A program made the position numbers and the translations under genes. Below the pieces are notes generated by a model. That model saw nothing but the letters and a program-made list of their open reading frames with translations, ran no database searches and had not been told where the DNA came from. Of a DNA stretch of 64,000 bases, positions 12,457 to 24,812 are shown one piece after another (position 1 is the first letter of the stretch; each line of letters opens with the position of its first letter). Source of the DNA: Paramarasmius palmivorus (lineage: Eukaryota; Basidiomycota; Agaricomycetes; Agaricales; Marasmiaceae); assembly GCA_037176845.1 (NCBI GenBank), contig JAYKXP010000014.1, positions 620,001 through 684,000 of the forward strand, given 5' to 3'.

Positions 12457-13075
12457 TTTCTTTTGTTCTCTTGGGTTTTTGGTTTTTGGGGGAATTCTTG
12501 GGCCGTGTACACTGTAACTTGGGGATAGATACGTTATTGTTGAACTACATAAAACGCTGTACTTCTCACTCTGACCTAATGCTAGCTATATAGCTACTTG
12601 TTTAACATCAGGATCCATCGGTAATGAACTCTGAAAGCATGTGATTCCACTCAAGGTATACGAGCAATTCAAAAGTCTGAGATCCTTCACTCGAATGGCC
12701 TTCTCTCCCGTGAACGTGTTAACCATGCTCACATCAACCAATAACCCGGTGGTCCTCTCAAAACCTGACCACCTGCCATCCATCTACACCGTAAAAGTAC
12801 CTTGTCAATCCAGCCCACGAACGAGAGTAGGAGAAGCAACACACCTCGACCCTTCCTATAACCAACGTGCTCTCAGTCCTAGCCCAAACTCCAATACCCC
12901 TGTTCGAACGGAGCATGTACACCAGGGCATGGAAGACTTTCCGTGAATACTGAAGAATTGTCCTATACCGTATCCTCTACCGTGCTGGGTCCACCACACC
13001 AGTAAAGCGCCATCCCACACCCCAGAGTTCTGCATTAACACGAACTTTTAGTGCTCTCATCCATCCGCCCTGATA
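12457..13075. other. Intergenic stretch
   Basis: This is the 3' flank of the secreted glycoprotein gene. It is T-rich directly after the stop, as expected for a transcript end. No further gene or repeat seen. Confidence 0.4.
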
Positions 13076-13470
13076 CCACAGAAACCTTGAGAGTACGAGA
13101 TCCAATCGCATCGCACTTGAGAAGTGGATTGCTGTATGCCAGAATCGGTGTCAACAATGATACCGTCGCGACCATTAATGTTGGTGAAACTGCGTTTAGT
13201 CTTGAGGATGTACGTGTACGTGTCTTTGTGCTCAGATCTAGAGTGCCCCGGGGAATGAAGTGGGTTAGATCTCGCGATACATGCTAGTTGGAGAGGGAGA
13301 ATGGTCCGGGTCTCGACGGGAAACAAGCGACATCCTGGGCCTGAAGCTGTCAGAGTGAAATTAAAAGAAGAAAAAATAGCAAGCTATTCAGGGTAGAGAA
13401 CGGCGACATCCGAGCACCGACCGGGAACTCGAATCTTCTCGTGAAGACTGCGCGAAGATATCTTGACATT
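13076..13470 (-). repeat. Degenerate coding-like repeat, copy 2
   Basis: Similar by eye to 8119-8640 over two blocks, and to 21990-22060 over the distal block. The minus-strand reading FTRRFEFPVGARMSPFST is the best preserved piece. Copies 2 and 3 both lie upstream of an AIG1-like gene, so they may have been carried along in the duplication that produced the two GTPase genes. Confidence 0.45.
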
Positions 13471-13909
13471 GCCAACCAGTCTGGTCATCCAAAGGAACGC
13501 GACAATACGTTTGAATACGGTGCCTCCTCCTGTGGAATCGGAACGTGCAAAATGTCACCAGATTTTGGGGTAAATACTGCTATGTGCCAATGTTTCGTAT
13601 TCTCTTGAGATTCGAAGTAGCGAGATTGCTGGTGAGATTGAGCGTATACACCTGATTGAGATGTGAGCGTCCTCGGTGTTCGATGAGGGTTTTATTTGGT
13701 GCTGATTGCCTGCAGCGTTGCAGTACCGGTATTTGGCGCCCATACGCGCCCAACGCTATCATCCAACTTCCCAAAAACTTCCAGCTTCGAGCTCATCTTC
13801 ATGTTGTATCTCTACACTCTACCACCGAATATCATATCTCAATTCGAGATACACTCTACTTCACCAAATCTTGTTGTTGAACTCGACACGGCATCGGGTA
13901 GATTTGGAT

Positions 13910-14162
13910 GAAACGCTAACGGGGTTCTTGTATGGCTGACAGCTGTCCCTGGGCCTGTACCTAGCTGACGAGCGACGACCGCTACTGCTCAAAGTGAACG
14001 TCCCCGCCGATTCGGAGTTCAACGCTAGGAACAAACGTCGGCCTCCCTACAGAACTTTACTTGCCATCGGTGCTGAAAATGGCCGGCACCACCTTTAAAA
14101 ACTCGCAAAGGCTCTGCTTCAGACACAAATCAACTTCACTGTCTTTACCTATCTTTTCAACA
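13910..14162 (+). promoter_or_regulatory. Duplicated upstream region of AIG1-like gene 1
   Basis: This stretch is highly similar to 22496-22752 upstream of the second AIG1-like gene, including a TTTAAAAACTCGC box about 60-70 bp before the ATG. Conservation of non-coding sequence up to the start suggests that both copies keep the same promoter. The match also marks the left part of the duplicated unit. Confidence 0.5.
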
Positions 14163-15857
14163 ATGTCTTGCTGTGATTCAACCGAGTAAGCTCTCAAACC
14201 GCTTTCATTCCAGCAATATCTTCTCACTGTCTATGCAGATTTGAAAACACAAACACCATGCAAAATGCATACGCGGAACACTGTGGTATAGAAGAGTGAG
14301 CTATCACAAGTCAGCGTGCCACTCCCTTCACTGATCATGGCACAGATACGCTCCCACCAGGACGACATACCTCGAACCATGGAGGAAGCAAGAGATGAAT
14401 ATCATCCTCCTTGGAGAGACCGGCGTAGGCAAATCTGCCTTCCTCGATCTCTTGGGAAACGTCTGCGCTGGCGTCGAGCTGGATGACTTCAAGCTAGTTC
14501 ATCACTTGCACAACGAGACAGTCGACAACAAAGGTGTCAGCCAGACAGATGATCCCAAGCTGTACCGCATCGACTGCGCCAACGGGCACAAGCTCAATAT
14601 CCTTGACACGCCTGGAACGGTCGTTACCCGCGGTATTGACCACGACAAGGGACACACACAGGCCATCGCAAATGTCATTAAAAGATCCTTCGAGGAAATT
14701 GACGCAGTTATTGTCTTGGTCAATGGGACCCAACCCCGACTGACACCTTCCACCGAATACGCGCTCAGTGTCATCTCGGGCCTATTCCCAGACTCTATCG
14801 ACAACAATATCGGCCTTGTCTTCACTATGGTCTCTGATCCCGTGAACTTCTGTTTCGAACACAGCTCTTTGCCGGACGAGCTCCAGCAAGCTCCGGGATG
14901 GATGATTAACAACCCCTTCGCGCGATGGACGAAGTACCAGAGGATGCGGGGACAGATGCCATCTTCCAACATTGCCTTTGCGGAGAGGATGGAAAGGAGC
15001 ATCAGAGAAGATTACGACAAGACACTCCAGCTCTTGTTCGGTCCTTCCCAGGTAGAAGAAGCTGGATGGAACAACCCTGCTCCTTTCTTCCAGTGGCTCG
15101 ACAGTTGCGGTGCGCAGCCTACTTTCGAGACCTACCACATGCGTAACATGAACACGGGTATCGAGGCCTCTATCGCAAACGTCATTGCGCGCATGAATCA
15201 GGCGGAGAAGATGTGCTCGGAGTTGATGGCTCTCAATGATGATCTGGCTCAAGAGCAGGTATGTTGTTCCTCTGTTTCCCTAGCTCGTAAAACTGACCAT
15301 ACCATGAGCAGGCAAAGGTCGCCGAACAATACGAGCATATAATCGATGTACCCGTCAATGTGGACGAGGGAACCCGGGACAATCAGGACATCTCTAACTA
15401 CGATTCCGATCGTACGGTTGAGGTTGCTGTAGAACAGCCCGCTCCGCAGATCTCGTACAACACCCCACCGGTCGTAGAACCAATTGCGATGGATCGTGTT
15501 CCTCAGCAGAAATCAGAATGCGACTGCATGAAAGGGATGCCAAAGATGGAACAGCGCTATTATGGACCCGAGCTCCCAATCGAGACAGAGAAGCTCGTGT
15601 TGACCATGGAGGACATGGCCAAAGATATCTCAAGGAGGCAGTGGGAGATTCGTGGTCTGGAACACGAACTTTTCAGTCTCTCTGATCGATACAACAGCCT
15701 GGCATTCTCCGGGAGCTTCGTTGGGAACGTTACTTTTGCTATGCGGTTGTTGATCAAAGATCAAGATGCGACTCGCGGTGCACTCGATAGGATGGCGGAG
15801 CGCATTGAGCGTTTGGAGGGCAAGAGGCAGATGGTTCAGAACGACCAGGTGTATTAG
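14163..15857 (+). CDS. AIG1/GIMAP-like GTPase with coiled-coil tail, copy 1
   Basis: Four exons join in phase: 14163-14185, 14239-14295, 14346-15258 and 15312-15857, giving 512 residues. A Cys-rich start (MSCCDS) and a short leader precede a G domain with P-loop GETGVGKS (residues 50-57) and switch II DTPG (114-117). A TMVSD segment stands in the place of the base-recognition motif. The C-terminal 180 residues hold a Pro/Glu linker, a CDC pair and a long heptad-rich helix (near LEHELFSLSDRYNSL and MAERIERLEGKR). The layout fits fungal AIG1-type GTPases, which in plants and animals act in immunity and at membranes; the role in fungi is not settled. The two tiny first exons are supported by exact conservation of their lengths (23 and 57 nt) in copy 2 at 22753. 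Confidence 0.85.
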
Positions 15858-16276
15858 TTGATATGCTGGTGAGAACCGTTCGACGGAATGGTTTGTATAA
15901 TGTTACAATCCAAGTTACTCTCATTTCTCACATTCTCTTCAAACATTCCTTTATATATAGTTACCTTACACTCGCAGTACCATACACGCTTCCAGGTGAT
16001 GGTTTGTATAATGTTCAAGCACTAGATGGGTTCGCTTCCACACTCCTTTCAGATCTTCCGTTCTATATAGTTATTTGACACTTGTTGTACTTCATACGCT
16101 CGTGTTTCAATAGCAATCACACACTCGTTACCTTCACTGCACAAAAAATCGCTACCTTTTCGTAAAAGTTCAGCCTATATACATGATATGGTGTAATGAA
16201 TGCCGACCAGTCCATATGCGTAATACCCGACAATCCTGAATGCATGTCCCAACTCACAAGTTGAACCCAGGCTTAT
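15858..16276. other. Convergent intergenic region
   Basis: This is the 3' flank of AIG1-like gene 1. The segment around 15970-16080 (with GGTTTGTATAATGTT) recurs near 18780-18880 and 24540-24620, so it was duplicated with the neighbouring genes. No coding sequence seen. Confidence 0.4.
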
Positions 16277-18661
16277 TCATCCCACAGTTAGGTTCGCTAT
16301 TGCTGCATGACTAGACTTTCCTGTCACGCCGTTGTTTATCCGAGGATATAAAACTATATCTTCATCGTCATCCTCGTTCTCTGCTAAAAAGATCCTTGAA
16401 TGGCACATACGAAGCATGGATGATAGCAATCTTACCGTCCAATAGAGCGTGCGTGTCTCTGGAGTCGGAGACGGAACCTGTAGATGAACAAATCTCGTCT
16501 TCGCATGCATAAAAAGTCAAGTACAGACCGAGAGCATGTTAAATCAACAGTAGGGCTCACCATCTGCACTGTAATATTCCACTGTGTCGGAATCGGAGTC
16601 GGTATCATCAAGACTTGTTCCAAAAGGTTGAATGATTGGGTACCCGAGATATTCAGCGAGAGCTGTTGTTTCGGGATCAAACCCTTTCACGCGATGTATA
16701 CGTTCAATTTCGTCCCAGAGACCAAAACGCCCGTAACGTCGCCACAATGTCATGCAGACGGTAAAAGAAGGCAGTTTATGAGATAACCTTGCACTCTCGG
16801 ACATTTTGCGTTGCCCGGTGGGGTCAAATGACCAATAATAGATCTCGCTTTGACCCCAGGCTCTCCAGATTGCCTCATCGTCAGAAAGGAGTGGAATAGG
16901 TTGTACACAGAGGTACATGGGGCCGACTTCTGTTGTATTCATGGCAGGAGCTCCTTGATGGCAATCGGCTGTCTTGACTGGTCGGAGTGTAAGCTTGAGA
17001 GGCCCAGGAAAGACTGTAATCCAATTCAGCACATTCTAGTGACACAGAAGTAGTGCCTACGGTATGTTTCATATTCGTCGGAAAACTGGGTGGCAAAAGT
17101 ATAATGTGCCTGAGCAAGCCACCACCTTTGAACATCTAGTGTATACTCGATGCGTGGGCTGATAGTTTCCCGATTCAGGTGCAGCAGCCCTGGGAACTCG
17201 AAGCTGTGTTCTTCGAGTTAGTTTATTGACGGATGAGGTCAGCTCTTTACACTCAACAGAACCGTTCCGTCCTCCCGGGTTGTTGCATTAGCTGAAGATG
17301 AACAATATCCCTTTGTACGCACATAGGAAGGTGATCTTGTGAATTCCATTGAGAGATCATCTACCGGCCCATAATCGCTCTCGTAAATTATCGTGCGGCA
17401 CGCCTTTGAAAGCAAAAACGCCGATTCAACAGGTATCGTTTCTTCATTGTTATACTTCGAGGACAATGAGAGGATGCTGTCGAGAAGATATCCAATAGAG
17501 AACGTTGCAAACATATACTTGGTGACCATGTTGATATCACCGATCTCCTGAATGGATAAAGCCTGTGACTGGTTTGGTGTCTCGTATGGCTGCAGGTCCC
17601 AATAGTCGAAGTATTTATACGATTGTGTGCGAAATTCACTGCCAAACAGAGGTCCTTTTCGGAATGCGCCACTCCTTGAATCAATCCAGATGGTCGCCGT
17701 GTTCTTTATATGCCCTCGTCATGTATTACATGAATCTCCACCACAGTGCAATACGTACCAGGTCTTGTATTTCATTATCATCAGATAGCAGCCGTGCAGT
17801 CCTCAACTGTTGAAGGAAATGAGTATGTTCCATCCCTTGCGGACAGGTCTGAAACATACTTGAACCCAGCAATATACGCGGAAGATAAGAGAAGTTGGCA
17901 TGAGGAGGTCAAATGATTGAAGCCCTACATCACTTAATCGTGCCAAAAAGGTAAGTTTCATATTGCGCGCGATACGAGCCAAAGGAATCAATGCTGTTTT
18001 GAAAAGTGCTGTTAGGTGTGGCAGTGAAAATCCAGGGAACGAATGCACCGTCATAAAGAATCATGGCTGGCAAACCACGCCGATTGTTGTAGCCAAAAAG
18101 CTGAACAACATTCACATTCCTGGCCATCCTGGTCATCATTATCGGTCTGCCTTGAAAATTGGTGTAAACCACACTTTATCATCGTGAAGTAGTCCATGTC
18201 TGCTTTGAATGCCTATGAACTATAAGTGACAATGAATTTGCGCTGAGCAATAAGGGACCACCCACGTCGAAGGCGTCTCGACCACCGTAGCCAACATGCA
18301 GAAACTCCTCTTCCATGTTACTCTGAGAGATTCGGGCGGTGCTGAAGATGCGTCGAGCAACTACTTTCTGGCGTCGGCCGTCGGTAGCTGGTAGATCATC
18401 GTCGAATATATCGCAGGTGCCGAGCTCTTCTGTGAGGCGGATGTCGCCAGTCCGAATTCGTTTGTACTATGGTCAATGAGAATGAGCGAATAGCCGTCTT
18501 ATCACTCTCAGACGCACATCGTTCCAAATCGTCACTTCCTCCTCCTGCCGGGTCTGAACGCCTTGTATCATATCACCGTGTACATGAACGTGTTGAGATC
18601 CTTGGATGTTGGTAAATTGGCCATTGTGTATGGTAAGGTTTGAACATCTTTCAAACGACAT
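16277..18661 (-). CDS. Motif-plus-kinase-like protein A
   Basis: About ten exons on the minus strand, starting at 18661. Residues 1-35 form a short motif with alternating polar and hydrophobic residues, LTIHNGQFTNIQGSQHVHVHG, followed by TIWNDV. Next come an RRIFSTAR/HVGYGG block, then RNVNVVQLFGYNNR and LPAMILYDG. These two look like the alpha-C to hinge part of a protein kinase. After that come DSRSGAFRKGP, a WYY/Trp-rich middle, WSFDPTGQRKMSE, and DEIERIHRVKGFD, with the acidic end EDDDEDIVLYPR. No HRD or DFG triad is visible, so if it is kinase-derived it is a pseudokinase. Most introns keep phase; the one after FTMIK near 18150 is uncertain. Family members in this window are B, C and D. 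Function unknown; the N-terminal motif suggests a self-assembly or recruitment signal, as in amyloid-type signalling, but that is inference. Confidence 0.65.
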
Positions 18662-19169
18662 GATGCATGGCGAAGGCGAAGGAGCCGTTCATCGGAATTT
18701 TCCGAGGTCTCCCCTCAAATGCCCTGCGCCTAGGGCGGGCGCTTCACGTCCTTTTCCTTTTTTTCTTTATTTTTACTTTACACTCACAATACCATACAGG
18801 CGATCGTTTGTATAATGTTGAAACACTGGACGGATTTGCTTCCACACTCCTTCTAGATCTCCCCTTCTGTAGTCATGATCATGTATAGTACGCTCGTGTT
18901 CCAATAGCAATCGCACACTCGCTGATTTCGCTGCGTTCTCTTTCCAAGAAAACCATAGCCTATATACCACACAATGAACCTTGCCATCGTATCCGCACTC
19001 AAATTAAGACTCGAACATCCAGTACTAACCGGCAGTTAAGTACTGCTCCCAACTCGGATGTATGAAACAGGATGATTGTTTGAATAGTATGTACAAGTTC
19101 ATGCATACCAGCATATCGTAAATCAACGCCAGAGTATTCCTGGAGGCGTAGCGGTTTCACGATGCGCGT
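18662..19169. other. Spacer between protein A and protein B genes
   Basis: It holds the promoter of A and the 3' flank of B. The piece around 18780-18880 resembles the flanks at 15970-16080 and 24540-24620. No gene seen. Confidence 0.4.
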
Positions 19170-21515
19170 CTACTTTCCTGGAACGCCGCCATTCATCCGA
19201 GGATACAAGATTATATCTTCATCGTCATCCTCGTTTTCTACCAAGACAACTTTAAATAGCACATATAAGACATGAACTAAAGTAACCTTACTGTCCAGAA
19301 CGTGCGTGCCATTCGAGATGGAGCTAACAGACGAACAGACCTCATCTTCGCATACTATAAGGTCAAATTCAAATCGAGAGCATGGAGATTCAACAGTAGG
19401 ACTTACCATTCACACCGTAATATTCCAGAATGTCTGTATCATTCGGGTCGGTATCATCGAGACTTGTTCTAACAGTTTGTATGATTGGGTACCCAAGAGA
19501 TTGTGCGAGAGCTGTCGTTTTGGGATCGAAACCTTTCACGCGATGTATACGTTCAATGTCCTCCCAAATACCAGAACGCCCGAAACGTCGCTCCAATTCG
19601 ATGCGAACCGAGAAGCGAGGTAGATTATAAGATATCCTTTTACTCTCGGACATTTTGTCCTGTCCGGTGGGGTCAGATGACCAATAATATATGCCGCTTT
19701 GACCCCAAGCTTTCCAGATGGCCTCGTCATCAGAAAGTTGAGGGAGAGACCGTACACAGAGGTATACAGGAATGTCCGCTGCATCTTCAGCGTAATCTCC
19801 TTCATGACCGTTGGGTGTCTTGACCGGCTCGAGTATGAGGCTGACAAATCCAGGGAAACCTATTCGAATGCCAGTCAGCAGAATACAGTGCCCGACATAC
19901 ATGTAGTACCTACTGTACTCGTTTAGGTCGCACTGCTCAAGTTGGATGCCAAAGGTATAGTGGGCCTGAGTAAGCCACCACCGTCGAATGTCCAGTGAAT
20001 AGTTGATGGACAGGCTGTTTTCTATCTCCCTTGTCAGGATAGGTAGCCCAGGGAATCTGAAGCTGTAGTCTCCAGGTTAGTTCGTTAGCTAATGGAGTCA
20101 GCGCTATATACTCAACAGGAGTGTTGCGTCGTTTCCAAGGGTTGCCACAGATTGACAATACTTCCCAGAACGTCGTTCACGATATCCACAATATCCCGTT
20201 ATATTGACATAGGAAGGTTCTCTCGTAAATTCCATTGAAAATGCAAAGTCGTCCTCGTACAGTATCGTACGGCAACCCGTCAGAAAACCAGGCAATGCCG
20301 AAAGGCGAGATAGTGTTTCTGTATATTCACTATATCTCGAGGACATTGAAATAAAGTTGTCAAGAAGATCTTCAATTGAGAACATTCTGGACACATAGTT
20401 GGTGACCGCGTTGATATCGCCACACTCTCGGATAGGCAAAGCTTGTAACAGGTGGTTTGGATTGGGTGCTGGCAAGTACCAATTGTAGCTGACCAGTACG
20501 GGCGATGTCTGCACACCAAATCGAGGACCTGTTCGGAATGCACCGCTACTTGGGTCGATCCAGATAGTCGCCGTTTCCTTCGTATGCTCGTGTCAGGTAT
20601 AGGATCTCTGATAATGCAAAAATACATACCAGGCCTGGTCCGTCAGGATCGGGCAGCAGTTGCGCAACCTTTAACTGTGAAATATCAGATCTAGAGCCTT
20701 CATCCACCTTCGATGGTGAAACATACCTGAACCCAACAATATACGCGGAAAATAAGAGAACTGAACTCCAACATTAGGCCATGTAATTCCGTGAATTCGT
20801 CAAGTAGAAGTATAAGGGGATCCTTCGTATGCATGTTCCGAGCGATACGTGCCAAGGGAATCAGCGCTGTTTAAATAGACTGTCAGATGTGACGATGTAA
20901 ATCGGAGAACGAATGTACCCTCATAAAAGATCATTGCTGGCAGATCATGCCGGTCGCTGTAGCCAAAAAGCTGAGCAACGTTCACATTTCTGGACCCCTT
21001 GGTAAGCATTTCTCGTCTGGCTTGCAATTCAAGGAACGCCATACTTTACCACCGTGAAATAGTCCATGTCTTCTTTGAATGTCTATGGACCGTAAGTGAC
21101 ACTGAACGGTAAAAAGGGTTGTGATTATTTACCTCAAAGGCGGCTCGGCCCGTGTAGCCAATGTGGAGGAACTCCTCTTCTTTGTTACCACGAAGAATCC
21201 GGGCGACACTGAAAATGCGCTGAGCAACTACTTCCCTCCCCGTATCCGAGAAAGGTTCATGTACTACATCGCAAGTACCGCGTGCTTCTGTGAGGTAAAC
21301 GTCACCAGTGCGAATTCGTTTGTACTACACGAACAAGAATGTGTCAAGGGATGCTTTGAAACAATAAATTCACGCACGTCTCTCCAAATTGTTACTTCCT
21401 CCTGGGTCTGGACATATCGTATTAGAGTTCCCTGGATATGAATGTGTTGAGATCCTTGTATGTTTGTGAATTGGCTGTTGTGTATGGCAAGGTTTGAACA
21501 TCCTTCGAACGACAT
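19170..21515 (-). pseudogene. Motif-plus-kinase-like protein B, probably decaying
   Basis: Close paralogue of A, starting at 21515 with the same motif (LAIHNSQFTNIQGSQHIHIQ). Most of A's exons can be found in order: RIFSVAR, HIGYTGRAAF, RNVNVAQLFGYSDR, LPAMIFYEG, TALIPLARIARNM, then WSSDPTGQDKMSE, IERIHRVKGFD and a final EDDDEDIILYPR. Two spots argue against an intact product. The codon just before TALIPLARI is TAA (bases 20871-20873) where A has AAA, with no splice site that avoids it. Also, the last small exon leaves a phase that does not fit the final exon. It may be expressed as a short motif-only protein. Alternative splicing that I cannot see would change this reading. Confidence 0.55.
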
Positions 21516-22495
21516 GGTGCCTCGCAAGGGGATGGGGTGTGATCTTTCACAGGACAGTGGGACACAGAGTTCTAACAGGATCTCGCTTCAGATTTCGGCC
21601 CTGAGCTTCGTGAACGTTTGACCTACTAGAGAGCCGGGGAAATCTGGCAGTTAGAAACAGCCGACGTGATAACTAGCTTCATACAGAGCGCACCTAATGC
21701 CTTGATGCCTTGCAATTGATACCGACTGTTCACTCTCAAAATATCCAGCAGAGTTGCATTAACAAGGGAACGTGCCAGCCTTGAGGCGAATGCGAGTATG
21801 CTCAGTCGGAATTCTCCGAGGATTTGCGGCGTGGCCGACTGTATGTGCTGCTCTTGTGTTCTTCCCTTTCTTATCCACACCTCAAAGTTCAATCCACCGT
21901 GATAGAATTCTGTTGCGTCCTAGACTGCGCACCTAAGCATCGTGAACAGGTATATCTCAACGGTCTGTTTCAAGAATATGATAACTCACACTATACAGGG
22001 AAGAGGCCGACGACATCCCACCGCCGACCGGACTTGAATTCTCTCGTGAAGATACGTCCTTGCCAGGAACGTTGGGAACCCTTTAGTCGTGCCAAAGGAA
22101 CGCGACACTAAGATGCCTCCTGCCAAATCGGAGTATGCAGATTGTCAACAGATATTGAAAGGGCGGCATGCAAGTGTTTCGGCGAGCTTTGAATGGGAAC
22201 TTGTATGTTGATGACTTGTTTGAGACGAGTTGAGCGAGTCGGAGTCGCGTTGAAAGTTATTTGACGCTGTTTGCCTACAGCGCGAGGTACAGTTGACGCC
22301 CAGAGGCGCCCAACGCTTCCTTCCGTTCCAGCACCTCCATTCTGCGTTCTTCGCGATGTCGTATGTATGTCTACCATTTCATCGCGACCTATACTCTAGC
22401 CTCAAAATTACCCAAAGCTTACAAAGAGGGTTCTCTGGATGTGGTACGGTATTGGGCAAATTTAGATGAAATTAATTCACTGGAATGCTGGTTCG
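21516..22495. other. Divergent spacer between B and AIG1-like gene 2
   Basis: It contains copy 3 of the degenerate coding-like repeat near 21990-22060 (minus-strand FTREFK) and no complete gene. A minus-strand frame at 21626-21892 is open for 88 codons without a family likeness. Confidence 0.4.
21990..22060 (-). repeat. Degenerate coding-like repeat, copy 3 (short)
   Basis: It matches the distal block of the copies at 8440-8520 and 13398-13470 (shared text around CGACATCCNNCNCCGACCGG). It is more damaged than the other two copies, with a stop soon after the shared FTREFK reading. Confidence 0.4.
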
Positions 22496-22752
22496 CTAAC
22501 GGAGTTCTTGTACGGCTGACAGCTGTTCCTGGGCCTGTACCTCGTTAACGAGCGACACCCACTGCTGTTCAAAGTGAAGGTCCCCGCCGATTCGGAGTTC
22601 GACGCTAGGAACAAACCTCGTACTGTCAGCCTCCCTACAGAACTTTACTTGCCATCGGTGCTGAAAATGGCCGACATCCACCTTTAAAAACTCGCCAAAG
22701 CTCTGCTTCAAAACACAAACCACTCCCACTGTCTTTACCTAGCCATTCAACA
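22496..22752 (+). promoter_or_regulatory. Duplicated upstream region of AIG1-like gene 2
   Basis: Near-identical counterpart of 13910-14162, with the same CCTTTAAAAACTCGC box before the start codon. Confidence 0.5.
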
Positions 22753-24456
22753 ATGTCTTGCTGTGACTCAGTCGAGTAAGCTCTCGAACCGCTTTGCTTT
22801 GAACAACCTCTTCTAAATGTTTATGCAGATTTGACAACACAAACACTATGCAAACCACATACACAGAAGCCTGTGTTACAGAAGAGTAAGCCACCAACCT
22901 ACCCCATCACTCACTTCACTAACCACGGCACAGATGCGCTCCTACCAGGACGATGACGCTCGGACCATGGAGGAAACAAGAGATGAACATCATCCTCCTC
23001 GGAGAGTCCGGCGTAGGCAAGACTGCTTTTCTCGACCTCTTGGGAAACGTCTGCGCTGGCGTCGAACTGGATGGCTTCAAGCCAGTCCATGACTTGCGCA
23101 ACGAGGCAGTCGACAGTAAGGGCATCAACCAGACAGATGATCCCAAGCTGTACCGCATCGACTGCGCCAACGGGCACAGGCTCAATATCCTTGACACGCC
23201 TGGCACAATTGTCACCCGCGGTATCGACCACGACAAGGGACACACACAGGCCATCGCAAATGTCATCAAGAAATCAGTCCAGGAAGTCGACGCAGTCATT
23301 ATTCTGGTCAACGGCACCCAGCCCCGACTGACACCTTCTACTGAGTACGCTCTCAGTGTTATCTCGGGTCTATTCCCAGACTCTATCGACAACAATGTCG
23401 GACTCGTCTTCACTATGGTCTCTGATCCCGTGAACTTCTGTTTCGAGCACAGTTCTCTACCCGAAGAGCTCCAGCAAGCTCCGGGATGGATGATCAATAA
23501 CCCCTTCGCTCGATGGACGAAGTACCAGAGAATGCAAGGACAGATGCCATCCTCGAACATGGGCTTCGCGGAGAGGATGGAAAGGAGCATCAGGGAAGAC
23601 TACGATAAGACTTTCCAGCTCTTGTTCGGTCCTTCCCAGGTCGAGGAAGCTGGATGGAACAACCCTGCTCCGTTCTTCCAGTGGCTCGACGGTTGCGGTG
23701 CACAACCTACTTTCGAGACCTACCACATGCGCAATATGAATACAGGTATCGAGGCCTCTATCGCGAATGTCATTGAACGCATGAATCAGGCGGAGAAGAT
23801 GTGCTCGGAGTTGATGGCTCTCAATGATAATCTGGTTCAAGAGCAGGTACGTCGTTCTTCTGTACATCCTGGGCTCGCGACGCTTACTATACCATAAGCA
23901 GGCGAAGAAAGTCACTGAGCAATATGAACCAATTGTCCAAGCACCCGTCTATGTGGACGAGGGACCCCAGACTCAAGATATCTCCAACTACGATTCCGAT
24001 CGTACAGTTGAGGTTGCTATCGAGCAGCCCGTCTCAGAAATTCCTTACGCTGCCCCAGCCCCACCGGTCATAGAATCCACCGAGACAGATCGTCTTCCTC
24101 AGCAGAAAGTGGAATGCGACTGCATGAAAGGGAAGTCGATGAAGGAACAGCGCTATTATGGACCTGAGCCTCTGCCCGAGACGGAGAAGCTCGTATTGGT
24201 CATGGAGGACATGGCCAAAGATATCTCAAGGAGGCAATGGGAGATTCGGGGCTTGGAACACGAACTTTTCAGTCTCTCTAGCCGATACAACAGCCTGGCA
24301 TTCTCCGGGAGCTTTGTTGGGAACGTTTCCTTTGCCATGCGCTTGTTGATTAAAGATCAAGATGCGACTCGGGATGCACTCGACAGGATGTCGGAACGCA
24401 TTGAGCGTTTGGAGGGCAAGAGGCAGGTGGTTCAGAATGACCAGGTCTACAAATAG
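22753..24456 (+). CDS. AIG1/GIMAP-like GTPase with coiled-coil tail, copy 2
   Basis: Four exons join in phase: 22753-22775, 22829-22885, 22934-23846 and 23902-24456, giving 515 residues. The first three exon lengths equal those of copy 1. P-loop GESGVGKT, switch II DTPG, the TMVSD segment and the helical tail with LEHELFSLSSRYNSL are all kept. Most changes from copy 1 are conservative and there are no stops, so this copy is under constraint and probably active. It is read divergently from B and lies next to it, which repeats in part the AIG1-A pairing on the left. Confidence 0.85.
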
Positions 24457-24812
24457 ATGCTGGTAAGAACAATTGGGTATGGTGAAATCCGAGAGGACTC
24501 ATTTCTCACATTCTCTTCAAACATTCCTTTATATATATTTACTTTATCCTCGCGCCATGCACGCTTGCAGGTGATGGTTTGTATAATGTTGCCACTAGAC
24601 AGTATGTTCGTTTTTCACGCTCCTTTTACATCTTCCTATGTTGTTTGACGCTTGTTGTACCATGTACACTCGTGTTGCAATAGCCACACTCGTTTTGACT
24701 GCGTAAAGAATGGTCCCTTTTATAAAATCAGACAAATTTAGGCATACAAGCCATCTACAAATGAACTAGGCGCATCGGAAACCAGCCATGGTAACCACAC
24801 CCAAACTCCCCA
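24457..24812. other. Intergenic stretch
   Basis: 3' flank of AIG1-like gene 2, partly alike to 15890-16080. No gene seen. Confidence 0.4.

Noticed and set aside
22919..23590. A 223-codon minus-strand frame opposite AIG1-like gene 2
   Set aside because: The same antisense frame exists opposite copy 1 and follows from the codon use of the GTPase; it has no domain of its own.
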